From Paracoccaceae bacterium (GTDB lineage: Bacteria > Pseudomonadota > Alphaproteobacteria > Rhodobacterales > Rhodobacteraceae), in NCBI GenBank assembly GCA_024742455.1, contig JANSYL010000002.1, positions 310,001 through 374,000 on the forward strand: DNA of 64,000 bases, written 5' to 3'. The position numbers and the translations under genes are program-made. Below the pieces are notes generated by a model. It did not search any database and was not told the origin of the DNA. It saw nothing but the letters and a program-made list of their open reading frames with translations. Every line of letters begins with the position of its first letter. Positions within the stretch are counted from its first letter, which is position 1. Positions 8,830 to 18,789 of the stretch are shown here, one piece after another.

Positions 8830-10422
8830 ATGTCGGAGGATTTCAAAGAAGTCAGATATGACGATGCCGCCGACACCGAGGTGATCCTCGGTGAAGGGCG
8901 CTCGGAGGCTGTGGAAACCGCACCGGCGCAACCGGTCGACGGCATGGGATGCCATGCCGGCGCCGCCGAGATGGAAAAGGCGGCCCGAATGGCGGGCAAG
9001 TCAGAGATCCTGGACCAATACGCCAGGGACTATCCGCAAGGCCCCCATGACAAGCCGCAATCCATGTGCCCGGCTTTCGGATCGCTGCGCGTCGGTCTTC
9101 GGATGCGCCGCACCGCGACCGTGCTTTCGGGCTCGGCCTGCTGCGTCTACGGCCTGACCTTCGTGAGCCATTTCTACGGCGCGCGCCGGTCGGTGGGCTA
9201 TGTGCCCTTCAATTCCGAAACGCTGGTTACCGGCAAGCTGTTCGAAGACATCCGCGACGCGGTTCACGAAATGGCTGATCCGGAACGCTATGACGCCATC
9301 GTCGTGACCAACCTTTGCGTGCCGACCGCCTCCGGCGTGCCGCTGCGCCTGCTCCCGAACGAGATCAACGGTGTCCGCATCGTCGGCATTGATGTGCCGG
9401 GTTTCGGGATCCCCACGCATGCCGAGGCCAAGGATGTCCTGGCCGGTGCCATGCTCAACTATGCCCGACAGGAGGTGGAGGCCGGTCCCGTGCAAGCCCC
9501 TGTCTCGGGTAAATCAGACCGTCCGACAGTGACCCTGTTGGGCGAAATGTTCCCTGCAGACCCTCTGGGTATTGGAGGGATGCTCGCGCCACTCGGTCTG
9601 GCGGCAGGTCCGGTCGTTCCCTGCCGTGAGTGGCGCGAGCTCTATGCTGCGCTGGACAGTGAAGTGGTGGCTGCGATCCACCCGTTCTACACTGCCGCGA
9701 TCCGCGAGTTCGAGGCTGCCGGCCGCAAGATCGTGGGCTCCGGCCCGGTGGGTCATGACGGCACCGCCGCCTGGCTGGCCGCGATTGGTGACGCCTATGG
9801 TGTCGCCGCCGATCAGGTCGCCGCGGCACAGAACGCGTTCCTGCCCGCGATCAAGGCGGCATTGGCGGAAACCCCGATCAAGGGCACGATCACCCTGTCG
9901 GGCTATGAAGGCTCTGAACTGCTGGTCGCGCGTCTGCTGATCGAAAGCGGGGCAGATGTGCAATATGTCGGTTCCGCCTGCCCGAAAACGCCATGGTCCG
10001 CCCCGGATGTGGAATGGCTGGAAAGCAAGGGCGTGAAGGTCAAATTCCGTGCTTCACTGGAAGATGACTGCGCCGCGATGGAGGCGGTGAAGCCCGACCT
10101 CGCCATCGGCACCACGCCGGTCGTGCAGAAGGGCAAGGAGCTTGGCATCCCCTCGCTCTATTTCACCAACCTGATCTCCGCACGCCCGCTGATGGGGCCG
10201 ATGGGGGCAGGCAGCCTGCAACAGGTCGTCAACGCCGCCATGGCCAACAAGGGCCGCATGGATCACATGAAGGCGTTTTTCGAAGGCGTCGGCCACGGCG
10301 ACACGGCAGGCATCTGGGAAGGCGCCCCGAACCTGCGCCCCGATTTCCGCGATCAGAACCTCAAGAAACTCGAACGCGCCGAAAAGGCCCGGGTCGCAGC
10401 GAACGGGGGTGTGAAATGCTGA
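8830..10422 (+). CDS. bchY: Chlorophyllide a reductase subunit BchY
   Basis: BchY forms the catalytic heterotetramer with BchZ that reduces the C7=C8 bond of chlorophyllide a. The 530-residue product has the expected cysteine contexts [22 protein letters not shown] and [12 protein letters not shown], candidate ligands for the interface [4Fe-4S] cluster. The N-terminal 45 residues are acidic and variable. Its end overlaps bchZ by 7 nt. Confidence 0.95.
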   Translation: MSEDFKEVRYDDAADTEVILGEGRSEAVETAPAQPVDGMGCHAGAAEMEKAARMAGKSEILDQYARDYPQGPHDKPQSMCPAFGSLRVGLRMRRTATVLSGSACCVYGLTFVSHFYGARRSVGYVPFNSETLVTGKLFEDIRDAVHEMADPERYDAIVVTNLCVPTASGVPLRLLPNEINGVRIVGIDVPGFGIPTHAEAKDVLAGAMLNYARQEVEAGPVQAPVSGKSDRPTVTLLGEMFPADPLGIGGMLAPLGLAAGPVVPCREWRELYAALDSEVVAAIHPFYTAAIREFEAAGRKIVGSGPVGHDGTAAWLAAIGDAYGVAADQVAAAQNAFLPAIKAALAETPIKGTITLSGYEGSELLVARLLIESGADVQYVGSACPKTPWSAPDVEWLESKGVKVKFRASLEDDCAAMEAVKPDLAIGTTPVVQKGKELGIPSLYFTNLISARPLMGPMGAGSLQQVVNAAMANKGRMDHMKAFFEGVGHGDTAGIWEGAPNLRPDFRDQNLKKLERAEKARVAANGGVKC

Positions 10423-11891
10423 TCCAGGATCATGACCGCGCCGGGGGCTACTGGGGCTCCGTCTACGCCTTCACCGCCGTGAAGGGTCTGCAATGCATCA
10501 TCGACGGCCCGGTCGGCTGTGAGAACCTGCCGGTGACCTCGGTCCTGCATTACACCGATGGCCTGCCGCCGCATGAGCTGCCTATCGTGGTGACAGGCCT
10601 GGCCGAGGAAGAACTGGGTCGCGATGGCACAGAGGGCGCGATGAAACGCGCCTGGGATACACTTGATCCGGCCCTGCCTTCCGTTGTGGTTACCGGGTCC
10701 ATCGCCGAGATGATCGGTGGCGGTGTCACGCCGCAAGGCACCTCGATCCAGCGGTTTCTGCCGCGCACCATCGATGAGGACCAATGGGAAAGCGCGGACC
10801 GCGCGATGACCTGGATCTTCACGGAATTCGGCATGACCAAGGGCCGGATGCCGCCCGAGAAGAAGCGCGAAGAGGGAGCTGCCCCCCGCGTCAACATCCT
10901 TGGTCCGATGTACGGCACCTTCAACATGCCTTCGGACCTGGCCGAGATCCGTCGCCTCGTCGAAGGGATCGGGGCCGAGGTCAACATGGTGATGCCGCTT
11001 GGCAGCCATATCGCCGAGATGCGCAACCTCGTGAATGCCGATGTGAACATCTGCATGTATCGCGAGTTCGGGCGCGGGCTGTGCGAGGTTCTGGACAAGC
11101 CTTACCTCCAGGCGCCGATCGGCGTGGAATCCACCACGAAATTCCTGCGCAAACTGGGTGAGCTTCTGGGCCTCGACCCCGAACCCTTCATCGAAAAAGA
11201 GAAACATTCGACCATCAAACCGGTCTGGGATCTCTGGCGGTCAGTGACACAGGATTTCTTCGCGACGGCCAGTTTCGGCATCGTCGCCAACGAAACCTAT
11301 TCGCGCGGCATCCGCCTGTTCCTCGAAGAAGACATGGGGCTGCCCTGCGCCTTCGCCGTGGCACGGACCGCCGGCAAGAAGACCGACAATGAAAAGGTCC
11401 GCGCGATGATCGCGGAAAAGCGGCCACTGATCCTGATGGGGTCGATCAACGAAAAGATGTATCTGGCGGAAATGGCTGCCGGACATGGCCCGAAACCCGC
11501 CTTCATCCCGGCCAGCTTTCCCGGCGCTGCCATCCGGCGCGCCACGGGCACGCCGATGATGGGTTATGCCGGGGCCACTTACCTGATCCAGGAGGTGTGC
11601 AACGGCCTGTTCGATGCACTGTTCCATATCCTGCCGCTGGGCAGCGACATGGATGCCGCCGACGCCACCCCCACGACACTGCGCCGCGACTTTCCCTGGG
11701 ATGATGACGCGCAGGCGCTTCTGGACCGCATCGTGGCCGAACACCCGGTTCTTACACGCATTTCCGCCGCGAAGACGCTGCGCGATGCCGCTGAAAAGGC
11801 CGCGCTCGCCGATGGGGCGGAGCGGGTGATGAAAAACACGGTCGCCAAACTGGCCCCTGCCGGTTTCGTGACGGAGGAGGAGACGGCATGA
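10416..11891 (+). CDS. bchZ: Chlorophyllide a reductase subunit BchZ
   Basis: BchZ is the second catalytic subunit of chlorophyllide a reductase. The 491-residue product contains [26 protein letters not shown] near the N-terminus (first 20 residues of the motif carry the cluster cysteine), then [15 protein letters not shown] and a C-terminal domain. It starts inside the bchY 3' end and its TGA overlaps the pufQ ATG, which ties pigment synthesis to the puf genes on one transcript. Confidence 0.95.
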   Translation: MLIQDHDRAGGYWGSVYAFTAVKGLQCIIDGPVGCENLPVTSVLHYTDGLPPHELPIVVTGLAEEELGRDGTEGAMKRAWDTLDPALPSVVVTGSIAEMIGGGVTPQGTSIQRFLPRTIDEDQWESADRAMTWIFTEFGMTKGRMPPEKKREEGAAPRVNILGPMYGTFNMPSDLAEIRRLVEGIGAEVNMVMPLGSHIAEMRNLVNADVNICMYREFGRGLCEVLDKPYLQAPIGVESTTKFLRKLGELLGLDPEPFIEKEKHSTIKPVWDLWRSVTQDFFATASFGIVANETYSRGIRLFLEEDMGLPCAFAVARTAGKKTDNEKVRAMIAEKRPLILMGSINEKMYLAEMAAGHGPKPAFIPASFPGAAIRRATGTPMMGYAGATYLIQEVCNGLFDALFHILPLGSDMDAADATPTTLRRDFPWDDDAQALLDRIVAEHPVLTRISAAKTLRDAAEKAALADGAERVMKNTVAKLAPAGFVTEEETA

Positions 11892-12109
11892 CCGATATCA
11901 GCCCCGACACCCATTGCACGCGCGCCCACAAGCCGCCGCGCACCGAATACCTGATCTATTTCGGGATCATTTTTCTGGCGACCCTGCCGCTGGCCACCCT
12001 GTCCTGGGCTCTGGCTGCGATCCGGCAAGGCAGCCTGACCGACAAAGGGCCGGTCAAACGTGCTTGGACTCAAGCGCGGATCATCACCCCGATGATCTTT
12101 TCGGCCTGA
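11888..12109 (+). CDS. pufQ: PufQ, bacteriochlorophyll synthesis/LH1 expression factor
   Basis: PufQ is a small single-span membrane protein at the head of puf operons and is needed for normal bacteriochlorophyll formation in Rhodobacter. The 73-residue product has a cytoplasmic N-terminus, one hydrophobic helix (roughly residues 21-45, [20 protein letters not shown]) and a basic tail, matching the family layout. The ATG overlaps the bchZ stop. It is followed by a 213-nt leader before pufB. Confidence 0.9.
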   Translation: MTDISPDTHCTRAHKPPRTEYLIYFGIIFLATLPLATLSWALAAIRQGSLTDKGPVKRAWTQARIITPMIFSA

Positions 12110-12322
12110 TGCAGGTTCCGTTTCGTCACCCAATGCCCGACCAGACCCGGGCCGGCGAAACGGACCTCACCCAAACCCTCGGCGTGACGACCGGAGCCGA
12201 GACTGAATTTTCCGGGGGCGGAGCAATCCGGCCCGGGAAACGCCGACAGGACAATGACGTTCTGTCGGGGCCCCGCCGCAGGGATTGCGGCATCAGTCCT
12301 AGACGTTCCGGAGGAAAGTTAA
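12110..12322 (+). promoter_or_regulatory. pufQ-pufB leader with stem-loops
   Basis: This 213-nt non-coding stretch separates pufQ from pufB. It holds an imperfect stem near 12209-12240 (TTTCC/GGAAA arms with GGG/CCC above) and a clean hairpin at 12275-12291 (GCCGCA, loop GGGAT, TGCGGC). A strong ribosome binding site GGAGGA lies 7 nt before pufB. By analogy with Rhodobacter puf mRNA, such structures probably define 5' ends of processed pufBA messages. No convincing ORF was found. Confidence 0.5.
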
Positions 12323-12472
12323 ATGGCTGACAATACCGACCTGTCGTTCACGGGTCTGACCGACGAGCAGGCTCAAGAGCTGCACGCGGTGTACATGAGC
12401 GGGTTGTACCTCTTCGCGGCCGTCGCCGTGGTCGCACACCTCGCCACGTACATCTGGGCTCCCTGGTTCTGA
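12323..12472 (+). CDS. pufB: Light-harvesting complex 1 beta polypeptide PufB
   Basis: This is the LH1 antenna beta subunit, a 49-residue single-span protein. It begins [20 protein letters not shown], has His21 and the bacteriochlorophyll ligand His39 in [14 protein letters not shown], and ends in the Trp-rich periplasmic tail typical of beta chains. A GGAGGA ribosome binding site lies 7 nt upstream. pufA follows after 15 nt. Confidence 0.97.
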   Translation: MADNTDLSFTGLTDEQAQELHAVYMSGLYLFAAVAVVAHLATYIWAPWF

Positions 12473-12487
12473 GGAAGGATTTAAAGA

Positions 12488-12652
12488 ATGGCAAAGTTCT
12501 ACAAGATCTGGCTGATCTTTGACCCCCGCCGCGTGTTCGTGGCTCAGGGCGTCTTCCTGTTCCTGCTGGCAGCGATGATCCACCTGGTGGTTCTGTCGTC
12601 CGGCCTGAACTGGTTCGAGTCGGCCGCGATGACTGCAGGCTTCGGCAACTGA
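12488..12652 (+). CDS. pufA: Light-harvesting complex 1 alpha polypeptide PufA
   Basis: This is the LH1 alpha subunit, 54 residues, starting [20 protein letters not shown]. The transmembrane helix carries the AxxxH pigment motif (Ala28 to His32), and the C-terminal side contains the NWF element. It is normally followed by pufL and pufM; here it is followed by a hairpin and then dxs. Confidence 0.97.
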   Translation: MAKFYKIWLIFDPRRVFVAQGVFLFLLAAMIHLVVLSSGLNWFESAAMTAGFGN

Positions 12653-12682
12653 GCCGACCTGATCACGATTGCGATCTAAAGA

Positions 12683-12718
12683 TGCTGCGGGCGGCGCGTG
12701 TCCGCCTCGCCCGCAGCA
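12683..12718 (+). terminator. pufA 3' stem-loop (mRNA stabiliser or terminator)
   Basis: An 11-bp perfect inverted repeat, TGCTGCGGGCG at 12683 and CGCCCGCAGCA ending at 12718, encloses a 14-nt loop. There is no T-run after it, so it looks like the intercistronic hairpin that in Rhodobacter lies between pufA and pufL and protects pufBA mRNA, not a rho-independent terminator. Here it is retained although pufL is absent. Confidence 0.75.
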
Positions 12719-12821
12719 AATTCAGGGCCCCGAGAGCCGATCTTTCGTCTCGACCGAGCGACCACAGACCCCGCTCGTGGCCCGATCCTCGCAGATGATG
12801 CGGGTTTGGGAGGACCCCCGA

Positions 12822-14765
12822 ATGACACGACCAACCGGATATGCCGACAATCCCGACACCCCGGTGCTGGACCGGGTGACCTGGCCCGCCGACCTGCGAC
12901 GGCTGAGCGACGCCGAACTGGCCCGATGCGCCGACGAACTGCGCGCCGAAACGATCTCGGCCGTGTCGCAGACGGGCGGCCATCTTGGATCCTCGCTTGG
13001 TGTCGTCGAACTGAGCGTGGCGATCCACGCGGTGTTCAACACCCCCTATGACAAGCTCGTCTGGGACGTGGGTCACCAATGTTACCCCCATAAGATCCTT
13101 ACCGGCCGCCGCGCCCGCATCCGGACTCTGCGCCAGAAGGACGGTTTGAGTGGATTCACCAAGCGGTCCGAAAGCGATTACGACCCGTTCGGCGCGGCCC
13201 ATTCCTCGACCAGCATTTCCGCCGCGCTCGGCTTCACGATGGCGCGCGAACTGGGCCAGGCAACAGGCGATGCGATCGCCGTGATCGGCGACGGGTCGAT
13301 CAGCGCGGGCATGGCCTATGAGGCGCTCAACAATGCAGGCGATCTTGGCCGCCGGTTGTTCGTCATCCTGAACGACAACGACATGTCGATCGCACCGCCC
13401 ACCGGGGCGATGTCGCGTTACCTCGCCGGTCTTTCCGGTCAATCGCCGCTGGCCGCGCTGAAGGACATCGCCGATGGCGTCGCGTCCCACCTACCCGAAC
13501 CCCTGCGTCAGGGCGCAGAGCGTGCGCGCGAACTGGTCACTGGCCATCCCAAATCCGCGACCCTGTTCGAACATCTGGGCTTCACCTATGTCGGCCCGGT
13601 CAACGGACATGACATGGGCCAACTTCTGTCGGTTCTGCGCGCAGCCAAGGCGCGCGCCACCGGGCCGGTTCTGATCCACGCCGTCACGGTCAAGGGCAAG
13701 GGCTATGCACCGGCCGAAGGGTCCGATTGCTGCTACCATGGCGTTGCGAAATTCGATGTCGCGACCGGCCAGCAGAAGAAATCCGCCGCCAATGCCCCGA
13801 ATTACACAGGCGTATTCGGGGACGAATTGCTGAAGCTGGCCGAACAGGACACCCGTATCGTCGGCGTCACCGCGGCCATGCCGGGCGGTACCGGCCTGAC
13901 GGCGTTGCAAAAGGCGCTGCCGTCGCGGGTCTTCGACGTGGGGATCGCCGAACAACATGCCGTGACGTTCAGTGCCGGGCTTGCGGCAGGCGGGCTGAGG
14001 CCCTTTTGCGCGATCTATTCCAGCTTTCTTCAGCGCGGCTACGACCAGGTGGTCCATGACGTGGCGCTGCAGAACCTGCCTGTGCGCTTCATGATCGACC
14101 GCGCGGGATTGGTCGGCGCCGACGGCCCGACCCATGCCGGGGCGTTCGATATCGGGTTCATGGCCGCCTTGCCCAACATGGTGGTGATGGCCTGCGCCGA
14201 TGAGGCGGAACTGGTGCATATGATGGCCACCGCGGCCGCGCATGACAGCGGACCGATCGCACTGCGTTACCCGCGCGGCGAGGGCACGGGGGCGGCCATG
14301 CCCGAAACGGGCGAAGTCCTCGCGATCGGCAAGGGGCGCATCCTGTCCGAAGGCAGCGATGTGGCGCTTCTGTCGTTCGGTGCGCATCTGTCCGAGGCCG
14401 AAGAAGCCGCCACGGCGCTGCGCGCCCGGGGCATTTCGGTGACGGTGGCCGATGCCAGGTTCGCCAAACCGCTCGACACCGATCTTGTGGATCAGCTTGC
14501 GGATAGCCACCGCGCCCTGATCACCGTTGAACAGGGTGCGGTGCTGGGGTTCGGTGGGCTGGTGTTGCATCATCTTGCAGCGTCGGCGCGGCTCGACGGG
14601 CGGTGTTCGGTGCGAACGATGCATCTTCCCGACCGGTTCATCGACCAGGCCAGCCCGTCCGAGATGTATGCCGATGCGGGCCTCAGCGCCGATTATATCG
14701 CGGCCGAGGCCTTGAGCGCCCTTGGTGCCGTGGACCTGAGCCAGAACAGAAAAGCCCGCGCCTGA
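12822..14765 (+). CDS. dxs: 1-deoxy-D-xylulose-5-phosphate synthase
   Basis: DXS condenses pyruvate and glyceraldehyde 3-phosphate, the first step of the MEP isoprenoid pathway, and needs thiamine diphosphate. The 647-residue product shows [18 protein letters not shown] near the N-terminus, the thiamine diphosphate-binding segment [18 protein letters not shown], and the transketolase domain with [15 protein letters not shown] and [15 protein letters not shown]. The ATG at 12822 after GGGAGGA was chosen; the in-frame extension upstream is the pufA 3' region. A dxs gene directly after puf is a Rhodobacter-type arrangement. Confidence 0.96.
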   Translation: MTRPTGYADNPDTPVLDRVTWPADLRRLSDAELARCADELRAETISAVSQTGGHLGSSLGVVELSVAIHAVFNTPYDKLVWDVGHQCYPHKILTGRRARIRTLRQKDGLSGFTKRSESDYDPFGAAHSSTSISAALGFTMARELGQATGDAIAVIGDGSISAGMAYEALNNAGDLGRRLFVILNDNDMSIAPPTGAMSRYLAGLSGQSPLAALKDIADGVASHLPEPLRQGAERARELVTGHPKSATLFEHLGFTYVGPVNGHDMGQLLSVLRAAKARATGPVLIHAVTVKGKGYAPAEGSDCCYHGVAKFDVATGQQKKSAANAPNYTGVFGDELLKLAEQDTRIVGVTAAMPGGTGLTALQKALPSRVFDVGIAEQHAVTFSAGLAAGGLRPFCAIYSSFLQRGYDQVVHDVALQNLPVRFMIDRAGLVGADGPTHAGAFDIGFMAALPNMVVMACADEAELVHMMATAAAHDSGPIALRYPRGEGTGAAMPETGEVLAIGKGRILSEGSDVALLSFGAHLSEAEEAATALRARGISVTVADARFAKPLDTDLVDQLADSHRALITVEQGAVLGFGGLVLHHLAASARLDGRCSVRTMHLPDRFIDQASPSEMYADAGLSADYIAAEALSALGAVDLSQNRKARA

Positions 14766-14797
14766 CGCGCGAGCCGTTTCGCGACAGGACGACCAGA

Positions 14798-15319
14798 TCA
14801 GGCAGTCTGAAAGATCACGCCGGCATGGTCACGCATGTAGATCCGCAGCCAGGGCGTGAACACCTCGGGCGTTTCGATGACCTTTTCGGCCAGATCGGCA
14901 AGCGGCACCCAGATCGTGTCCATCACTTCCTCGGGATTTGGTTGCGGCTGGTCATCAGCGCCCACTTCACCCACAAATATATCCACAACTTCATGTTCGA
15001 TGAGGCCACCACCTACATCGGCCCGGTATTCCACAGTGTCACGGAATATCAGCCTTGTTTTCCTGATCCCAAGCTCTTCATCCAGGCGGCGCAAGGCGCA
15101 GGTTTCGCTGTCCTCGCCCCAGAACGGATGGGTGCAGCAGGTATTCGCCCACAACCCTGGCGTGTGGTACTTTCCAAGCGCCCGGCGCTGCAAAAGCACC
15201 TGATCCCCACGCATCACGAAGACCGAGATGGCCTTGTGACGCAGGCCCTTCACATGCGCCTCCAGCTTTTCGACGGGGGTCAGTTTGCCATCGACCCAGG
15301 CGGGTATTTCGATCTTCAT
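14798..15319 (-). CDS. idi: Isopentenyl-diphosphate delta-isomerase (type I)
   Basis: Idi interconverts isopentenyl and dimethylallyl diphosphate. The 173-residue Nudix-fold protein contains LLQRRALGKYHTPGLWANT followed by CCTHP (catalytic cysteine), and RRLDEELGI with the metal-binding glutamates. It overlaps bchP by 4 nt at its start, so it is the last gene of the bchG-bch2-bchP-idi unit and converges on dxs across 32 nt, which contain only a short CGCGA/TCGCG hairpin. Confidence 0.95.
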   Translation of the reverse strand: MKIEIPAWVDGKLTPVEKLEAHVKGLRHKAISVFVMRGDQVLLQRRALGKYHTPGLWANTCCTHPFWGEDSETCALRRLDEELGIRKTRLIFRDTVEYRADVGGGLIEHEVVDIFVGEVGADDQPQPNPEEVMDTIWVPLADLAEKVIETPEVFTPWLRIYMRDHAGVIFQTA

Positions 15320-16503
15320 GCGTATGTCGGGGCCACCACACCGGTCAGATGGGCGAGGTTCTTCACGCCGATCTTCAGATGCGCGAGCGGCCGTGCCTTG
15401 ACCAGTTCCTTGTTCATATAAGCCTCGAAAGTCAGCCGTTGCACGTCGACATCATGGCACAGGCTGACGAACCGTTCGCGGCGCTCGTCGGATTTGTAAT
15501 AGGCATCCTGCATCGCGCCCAGGATCTTGAAGACGTTCTTGTGCTCGCGCATGAACAGTTTCCGCGCCAGTTTCAGGTCCTTGATCATCCCCGATTGCAA
15601 CTTGGCCGCCGCCGCGATGGCCGCCACCCGCCCCCCCATCATCGCGTAGTAGATGCCTTCGCCCGAGGATGGCGCCACGACCCCGGCGGCATCGCCGGCC
15701 AGGACGACATCGCGGCCATTGTCCCAGTCATCAAGCGGGCGCAGCGGTATCGGTGCACCTTCGCGCCGGATCGTGGGGCAATCGTCAAGCCCCGAGGCCA
15801 CGCGCAGATCGGCAGTGGCTTTCTTCAGATCGACGTCGCGGTGGAAGGTGCCCATGCCCACGCTGGCCGATTTGCCATGCGGAAAGACCCATCCGTAGAA
15901 ATCAGGGCTGATGCGGCCGTCATAGATGACGTCGCAGCGGTCGGGGTGGTAGTCGCCGCGTGGCCCCGGGCTTTCGATGATTTCGTGATAGGCCATGACA
16001 TAGGGGATCTTGTCACCGTTCTTGACCTCGGTGCGCGCCACGTTCGACCGGGCGCCATCGGCGCCGATCACCATGCGCGTCGTCAGAACCCGTTCCTCAC
16101 CGCTTTCCTTGTCGCGGTAATGGACATGGGTGCCATCCTTGTCGCGGGTGATGCCGGTATAGGTGCCGGTCATCCGGTCTGCCCCGGCTTCGGCGGCACG
16201 GACACGCAGGAACTCGTCGAAATGTTCCCGGTCGACCATGCCGACGAAGCCGTTTTCGATCGGGATATCAACGCGCCGACCCGTGGGGGAAATCATGCGC
16301 GCGGTGGTGATCTTGGCGACGAGCTGATCGTCGGGAATGTCGAAATCGCGGATCAGGCGCGGGGGAATAGCGCCGCCGCAGGGTTTGATCCGCCCGGCGC
16401 GGTCGATCAGCGCCACCGAATGTCCCGATTGCGCAAGATCCGTCGCCGCCGTTGCCCCGGAGGGACCGCCACCTACCACCACTACATCGTAAACCATGGT
16501 CAT
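15316..16503 (-). CDS. bchP: Geranylgeranyl reductase BchP
   Basis: BchP reduces the geranylgeranyl tail of bacteriochlorophyll to phytyl in three steps. The 395-residue flavoprotein begins with the FAD fold VVVVGGGPSGATAATDLAQ, followed by CGGAIPPRLIRDFDIPD and the second FAD contact LAGDAAGVVAPSSGEGIYYA. It overlaps both neighbours by 4 nt, as expected for a tightly coupled operon. Confidence 0.95.
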   Translation of the reverse strand: MTMVYDVVVVGGGPSGATAATDLAQSGHSVALIDRAGRIKPCGGAIPPRLIRDFDIPDDQLVAKITTARMISPTGRRVDIPIENGFVGMVDREHFDEFLRVRAAEAGADRMTGTYTGITRDKDGTHVHYRDKESGEERVLTTRMVIGADGARSNVARTEVKNGDKIPYVMAYHEIIESPGPRGDYHPDRCDVIYDGRISPDFYGWVFPHGKSASVGMGTFHRDVDLKKATADLRVASGLDDCPTIRREGAPIPLRPLDDWDNGRDVVLAGDAAGVVAPSSGEGIYYAMMGGRVAAIAAAAKLQSGMIKDLKLARKLFMREHKNVFKILGAMQDAYYKSDERRERFVSLCHDVDVQRLTFEAYMNKELVKARPLAHLKIGVKNLAHLTGVVAPTYA

Positions 16504-17753
16504 TCTCCTGGTTGCAGCGCGGGCGTCGCCTCACGCGGGTCGAGCAGACGCAGCGCGACAAGCGCGGCTGCGAGGAACAGAACCGCCTCGAGGCCGAAGA
16601 CGACGCCATAGGCGGCCTCCAAAGGCAGGGAGAGACGGGCGATATCAAGAATTCCGGTAGCCATCAGACCCGCCGCACCTGCGGCAATCGCCTGAGCCGC
16701 GCCAAAGACACCCATGCGGGTGCCTGCGGCCCCCTGTTGAGCAGCGGCAAGGCGCATCATCGACCCGATGGCCCCGACCACGAACAACCCGTTTCCGAGG
16801 CCGAGGATAACGGTGAAGGGCACAAGGGCCAGGCCAAGGCCAAGGCCGGTCAGGCCGATGGCCGAGACCACGCAACCCACAACGGCCCACATCCGCAGAG
16901 ACCCCAGACCGAAGGCCGACAAGGCCCCGACCGCGATCATCCCCAGAAGCGACGCGCCATCCTTGCCCCCGGACAGTTTGGTCGAGTCCTCGGGCGGCAG
17001 TCCGTGAACGTGCCCGGCGAAGGGTTCGAGCACCAACTCGCTGAGATAGAAGGCAAGGATCGACAGGAAGACGAAGCCGGTGAAGGCGCGTGCCGCCGGG
17101 TCGGCCCATGTGGCGCGCAGGGCAAGCCGCAGGTTCGGCTCGGACGGAGGCGGCACGGGGCCGAGCCGGGATTCGACGCCGATGGTGGCGATCACCGCCA
17201 GGACAAAGGCAATGACGGCCACCCCGGTAACGACCGGCACGAGGCGATCAGGTGAATAAGGTTCCAGAGCGATTCCCGTGCCGACGGAGGCCACAATGGC
17301 CCCCATTATCAGGCCGAGCCAGGCAACGGTGGCCACGGCCCCCTTGCGTTGATCGGGCGCACCGGTGGCCAGAAGCGCAAGAAAGGATGTGCCCGCTGCC
17401 CCGATGCCGAGGCCGATGGCGGCATAGGCGATGATCCAGATGACAAGGGCCATGGTCGGGTCGGAGACATAAGCGATGGTCGAAGCGGTCGAAACTAGTC
17501 CGAGCCCGACCAGGGCAATGCCACCGAGGATGAAAGGCGTACGCCCGCCCTTGGCATCGGAACGGTGGCCCCAGAAGGGCCTCGTCAACTGAACCCCGTA
17601 ATGCAGCGCGACAAGCATTCCGGGCAGAAGGGCGGGCCAGGACAGTTCGACCGTCATCAACCGGTTGAAAAGGTTGACCGGCAGGGCTGCAAGCCCGCCA
17701 ATGGCAGCATTGGCCAGGCACAGCCGTGCCGTTGTGCCCCAACCCAGGGTCAC
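16500..17753 (-). CDS. PucC/Bch2-family major facilitator, light-harvesting or pigment assembly protein
   Basis: The 417-residue protein has about twelve membrane spans and the BCD (bacteriochlorophyll delivery) family features LPVNLFNRLMTVEL and GVQLTRPFWGHRSD. Members located between bchG and bchP are usually called Bch2 or ORF428 and are related to PucC and LhaA, which insert pigment into antenna complexes. It overlaps bchP and bchG by 4 nt each. The exact cargo cannot be inferred from sequence. Confidence 0.88.
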   Translation of the reverse strand: MTLGWGTTARLCLANAAIGGLAALPVNLFNRLMTVELSWPALLPGMLVALHYGVQLTRPFWGHRSDAKGGRTPFILGGIALVGLGLVSTASTIAYVSDPTMALVIWIIAYAAIGLGIGAAGTSFLALLATGAPDQRKGAVATVAWLGLIMGAIVASVGTGIALEPYSPDRLVPVVTGVAVIAFVLAVIATIGVESRLGPVPPPSEPNLRLALRATWADPAARAFTGFVFLSILAFYLSELVLEPFAGHVHGLPPEDSTKLSGGKDGASLLGMIAVGALSAFGLGSLRMWAVVGCVVSAIGLTGLGLGLALVPFTVILGLGNGLFVVGAIGSMMRLAAAQQGAAGTRMGVFGAAQAIAAGAAGLMATGILDIARLSLPLEAAYGVVFGLEAVLFLAAALVALRLLDPREATPALQPGE

Positions 17754-18670
17754 GGCCAGACCTCCAGCGTGCGGACGGCAAAGGCCGTCACCATCATGCC
17801 CGAGACGTAAAGCACAACACCGACCCCGTTATACCACGGCGCCTTGGCCTTGGGATCGCGCAGCAGGACCTGCATCGCGTAGAATTGCGCGATCAGCGAG
17901 ATGGCAATGACTAGCCCGTGCCAGGGCCGGTCCCAGACGAAATAGAGCAGGGCGAAGACGACGATCTGCGGCACGGCCATCACGATACAGGCCAGTTTCG
18001 CAGCGCGTTCGGGGCCAAGCGTGACCGGCAGGGAATTCACCCCCATCTTGCGGTCACCTTCCAGCGCCTTGAAATCGTTGAGCGTCATGATGCCATGGGC
18101 GCCAAGACCATACAGCACGGCGACGATGATCACCGGCCAGCCTGGCGCGCCGGCCGCCAGAACCGCGGCCCCGGTGAACCAGGGCAGGGTTTCATAGCTG
18201 AGCCCGACAAGACCCGGCCCCCACCAGCCGGATTTCTTCAATCGCACTGGTTCGGCGGAATAGGCCCAGGCAGCCGCGATCGCCACCAGCGTCGCGCCGA
18301 ACCCCCAGGGGCCCAGAGTCAGGCCCAGTGCGGCGGCAAAGATCGACATGGCCATGGCGATCCAGAGACCCCAACGGCCGGGAATGCGGCCGGACGGGAT
18401 CGGGCGGTCGGGTTCATTGATCGCGTCGACATGTCGGTCGCACCAGTCATTGGCGGCCTGGCTCATCCCGCAGACCACGGGACCGGCCAGCACGACACCC
18501 ACGATCAGCAGGGCCCAGTTTCCGGCGGGCGCAACCCCGGCGGACAAGGCGCCGCACAGATAGGCCCACATCGGCGGGAACCAGGTGATCGGCTTCAGCA
18601 GCGTCAGAACGGATCGAAGATCCGGCAGGCTACGAGCGCTTGGCGGGGTGAGGTCGGTCGTTACACTCAT
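17750..18670 (-). CDS. bchG: Bacteriochlorophyll a synthase BchG
   Basis: BchG is a UbiA-family membrane prenyltransferase that esterifies bacteriochlorophyllide a with geranylgeranyl (or phytyl) diphosphate. The 306-residue product has the first aspartate motif NDWCDRHVDAINEPDRPIPS and a second, LNDFKALEGDRKMG, with about eight or nine membrane spans. The ATG at 18670 lies 3 nt from a perfect PpsR palindrome; the longer open frame upstream would start within the operator region and is rejected. Confidence 0.95.
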   Translation of the reverse strand: MSVTTDLTPPSARSLPDLRSVLTLLKPITWFPPMWAYLCGALSAGVAPAGNWALLIVGVVLAGPVVCGMSQAANDWCDRHVDAINEPDRPIPSGRIPGRWGLWIAMAMSIFAAALGLTLGPWGFGATLVAIAAAWAYSAEPVRLKKSGWWGPGLVGLSYETLPWFTGAAVLAAGAPGWPVIIVAVLYGLGAHGIMTLNDFKALEGDRKMGVNSLPVTLGPERAAKLACIVMAVPQIVVFALLYFVWDRPWHGLVIAISLIAQFYAMQVLLRDPKAKAPWYNGVGVVLYVSGMMVTAFAVRTLEVWP

Positions 18671-18673
18671 GAC

Positions 18674-18691
18674 TGTAAGCTTAAGCTTACA
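18674..18691. promoter_or_regulatory. PpsR/CrtJ palindrome upstream of bchG
   Basis: TGTAAGCTTAAGCTTACA is a perfect 18-bp palindrome fitting TGT-N12-ACA. It ends 3 nt before the bchG ATG on the minus strand, so binding would cover the start region. A degenerate second copy (TGT-N12-ACG) lies at 18709-18726. Confidence 0.88.
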
Positions 18692-18741
18692 CATTGCGAC
18701 TCGGCAAGTGTAAACTTGCCCTGACGAACCCGTGCCAAACA

Positions 18742-18766
18742 CAAAAAAACGGCCCCGCAGGGCCGT
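18742..18766 (-). terminator. Rho-independent terminator of ppaA-ppsR
   Basis: On the minus strand ACGGCCC pairs with GGGCCGT around a 4-nt loop and is followed by a run of seven T. It begins about 24 nt after the ppsR stop and separates ppsR from the bchG operon promoter. Confidence 0.9.
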
Positions 18767-18789
18767 ATTTCACGCGAACAGATTGCCGG

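Noticed and set aside
12299-12583. A 94-codon open frame antisense to pufB and pufA
   Set aside because: pufB and pufA are certain from their antenna motifs; the antisense frame has no start context and no family features.
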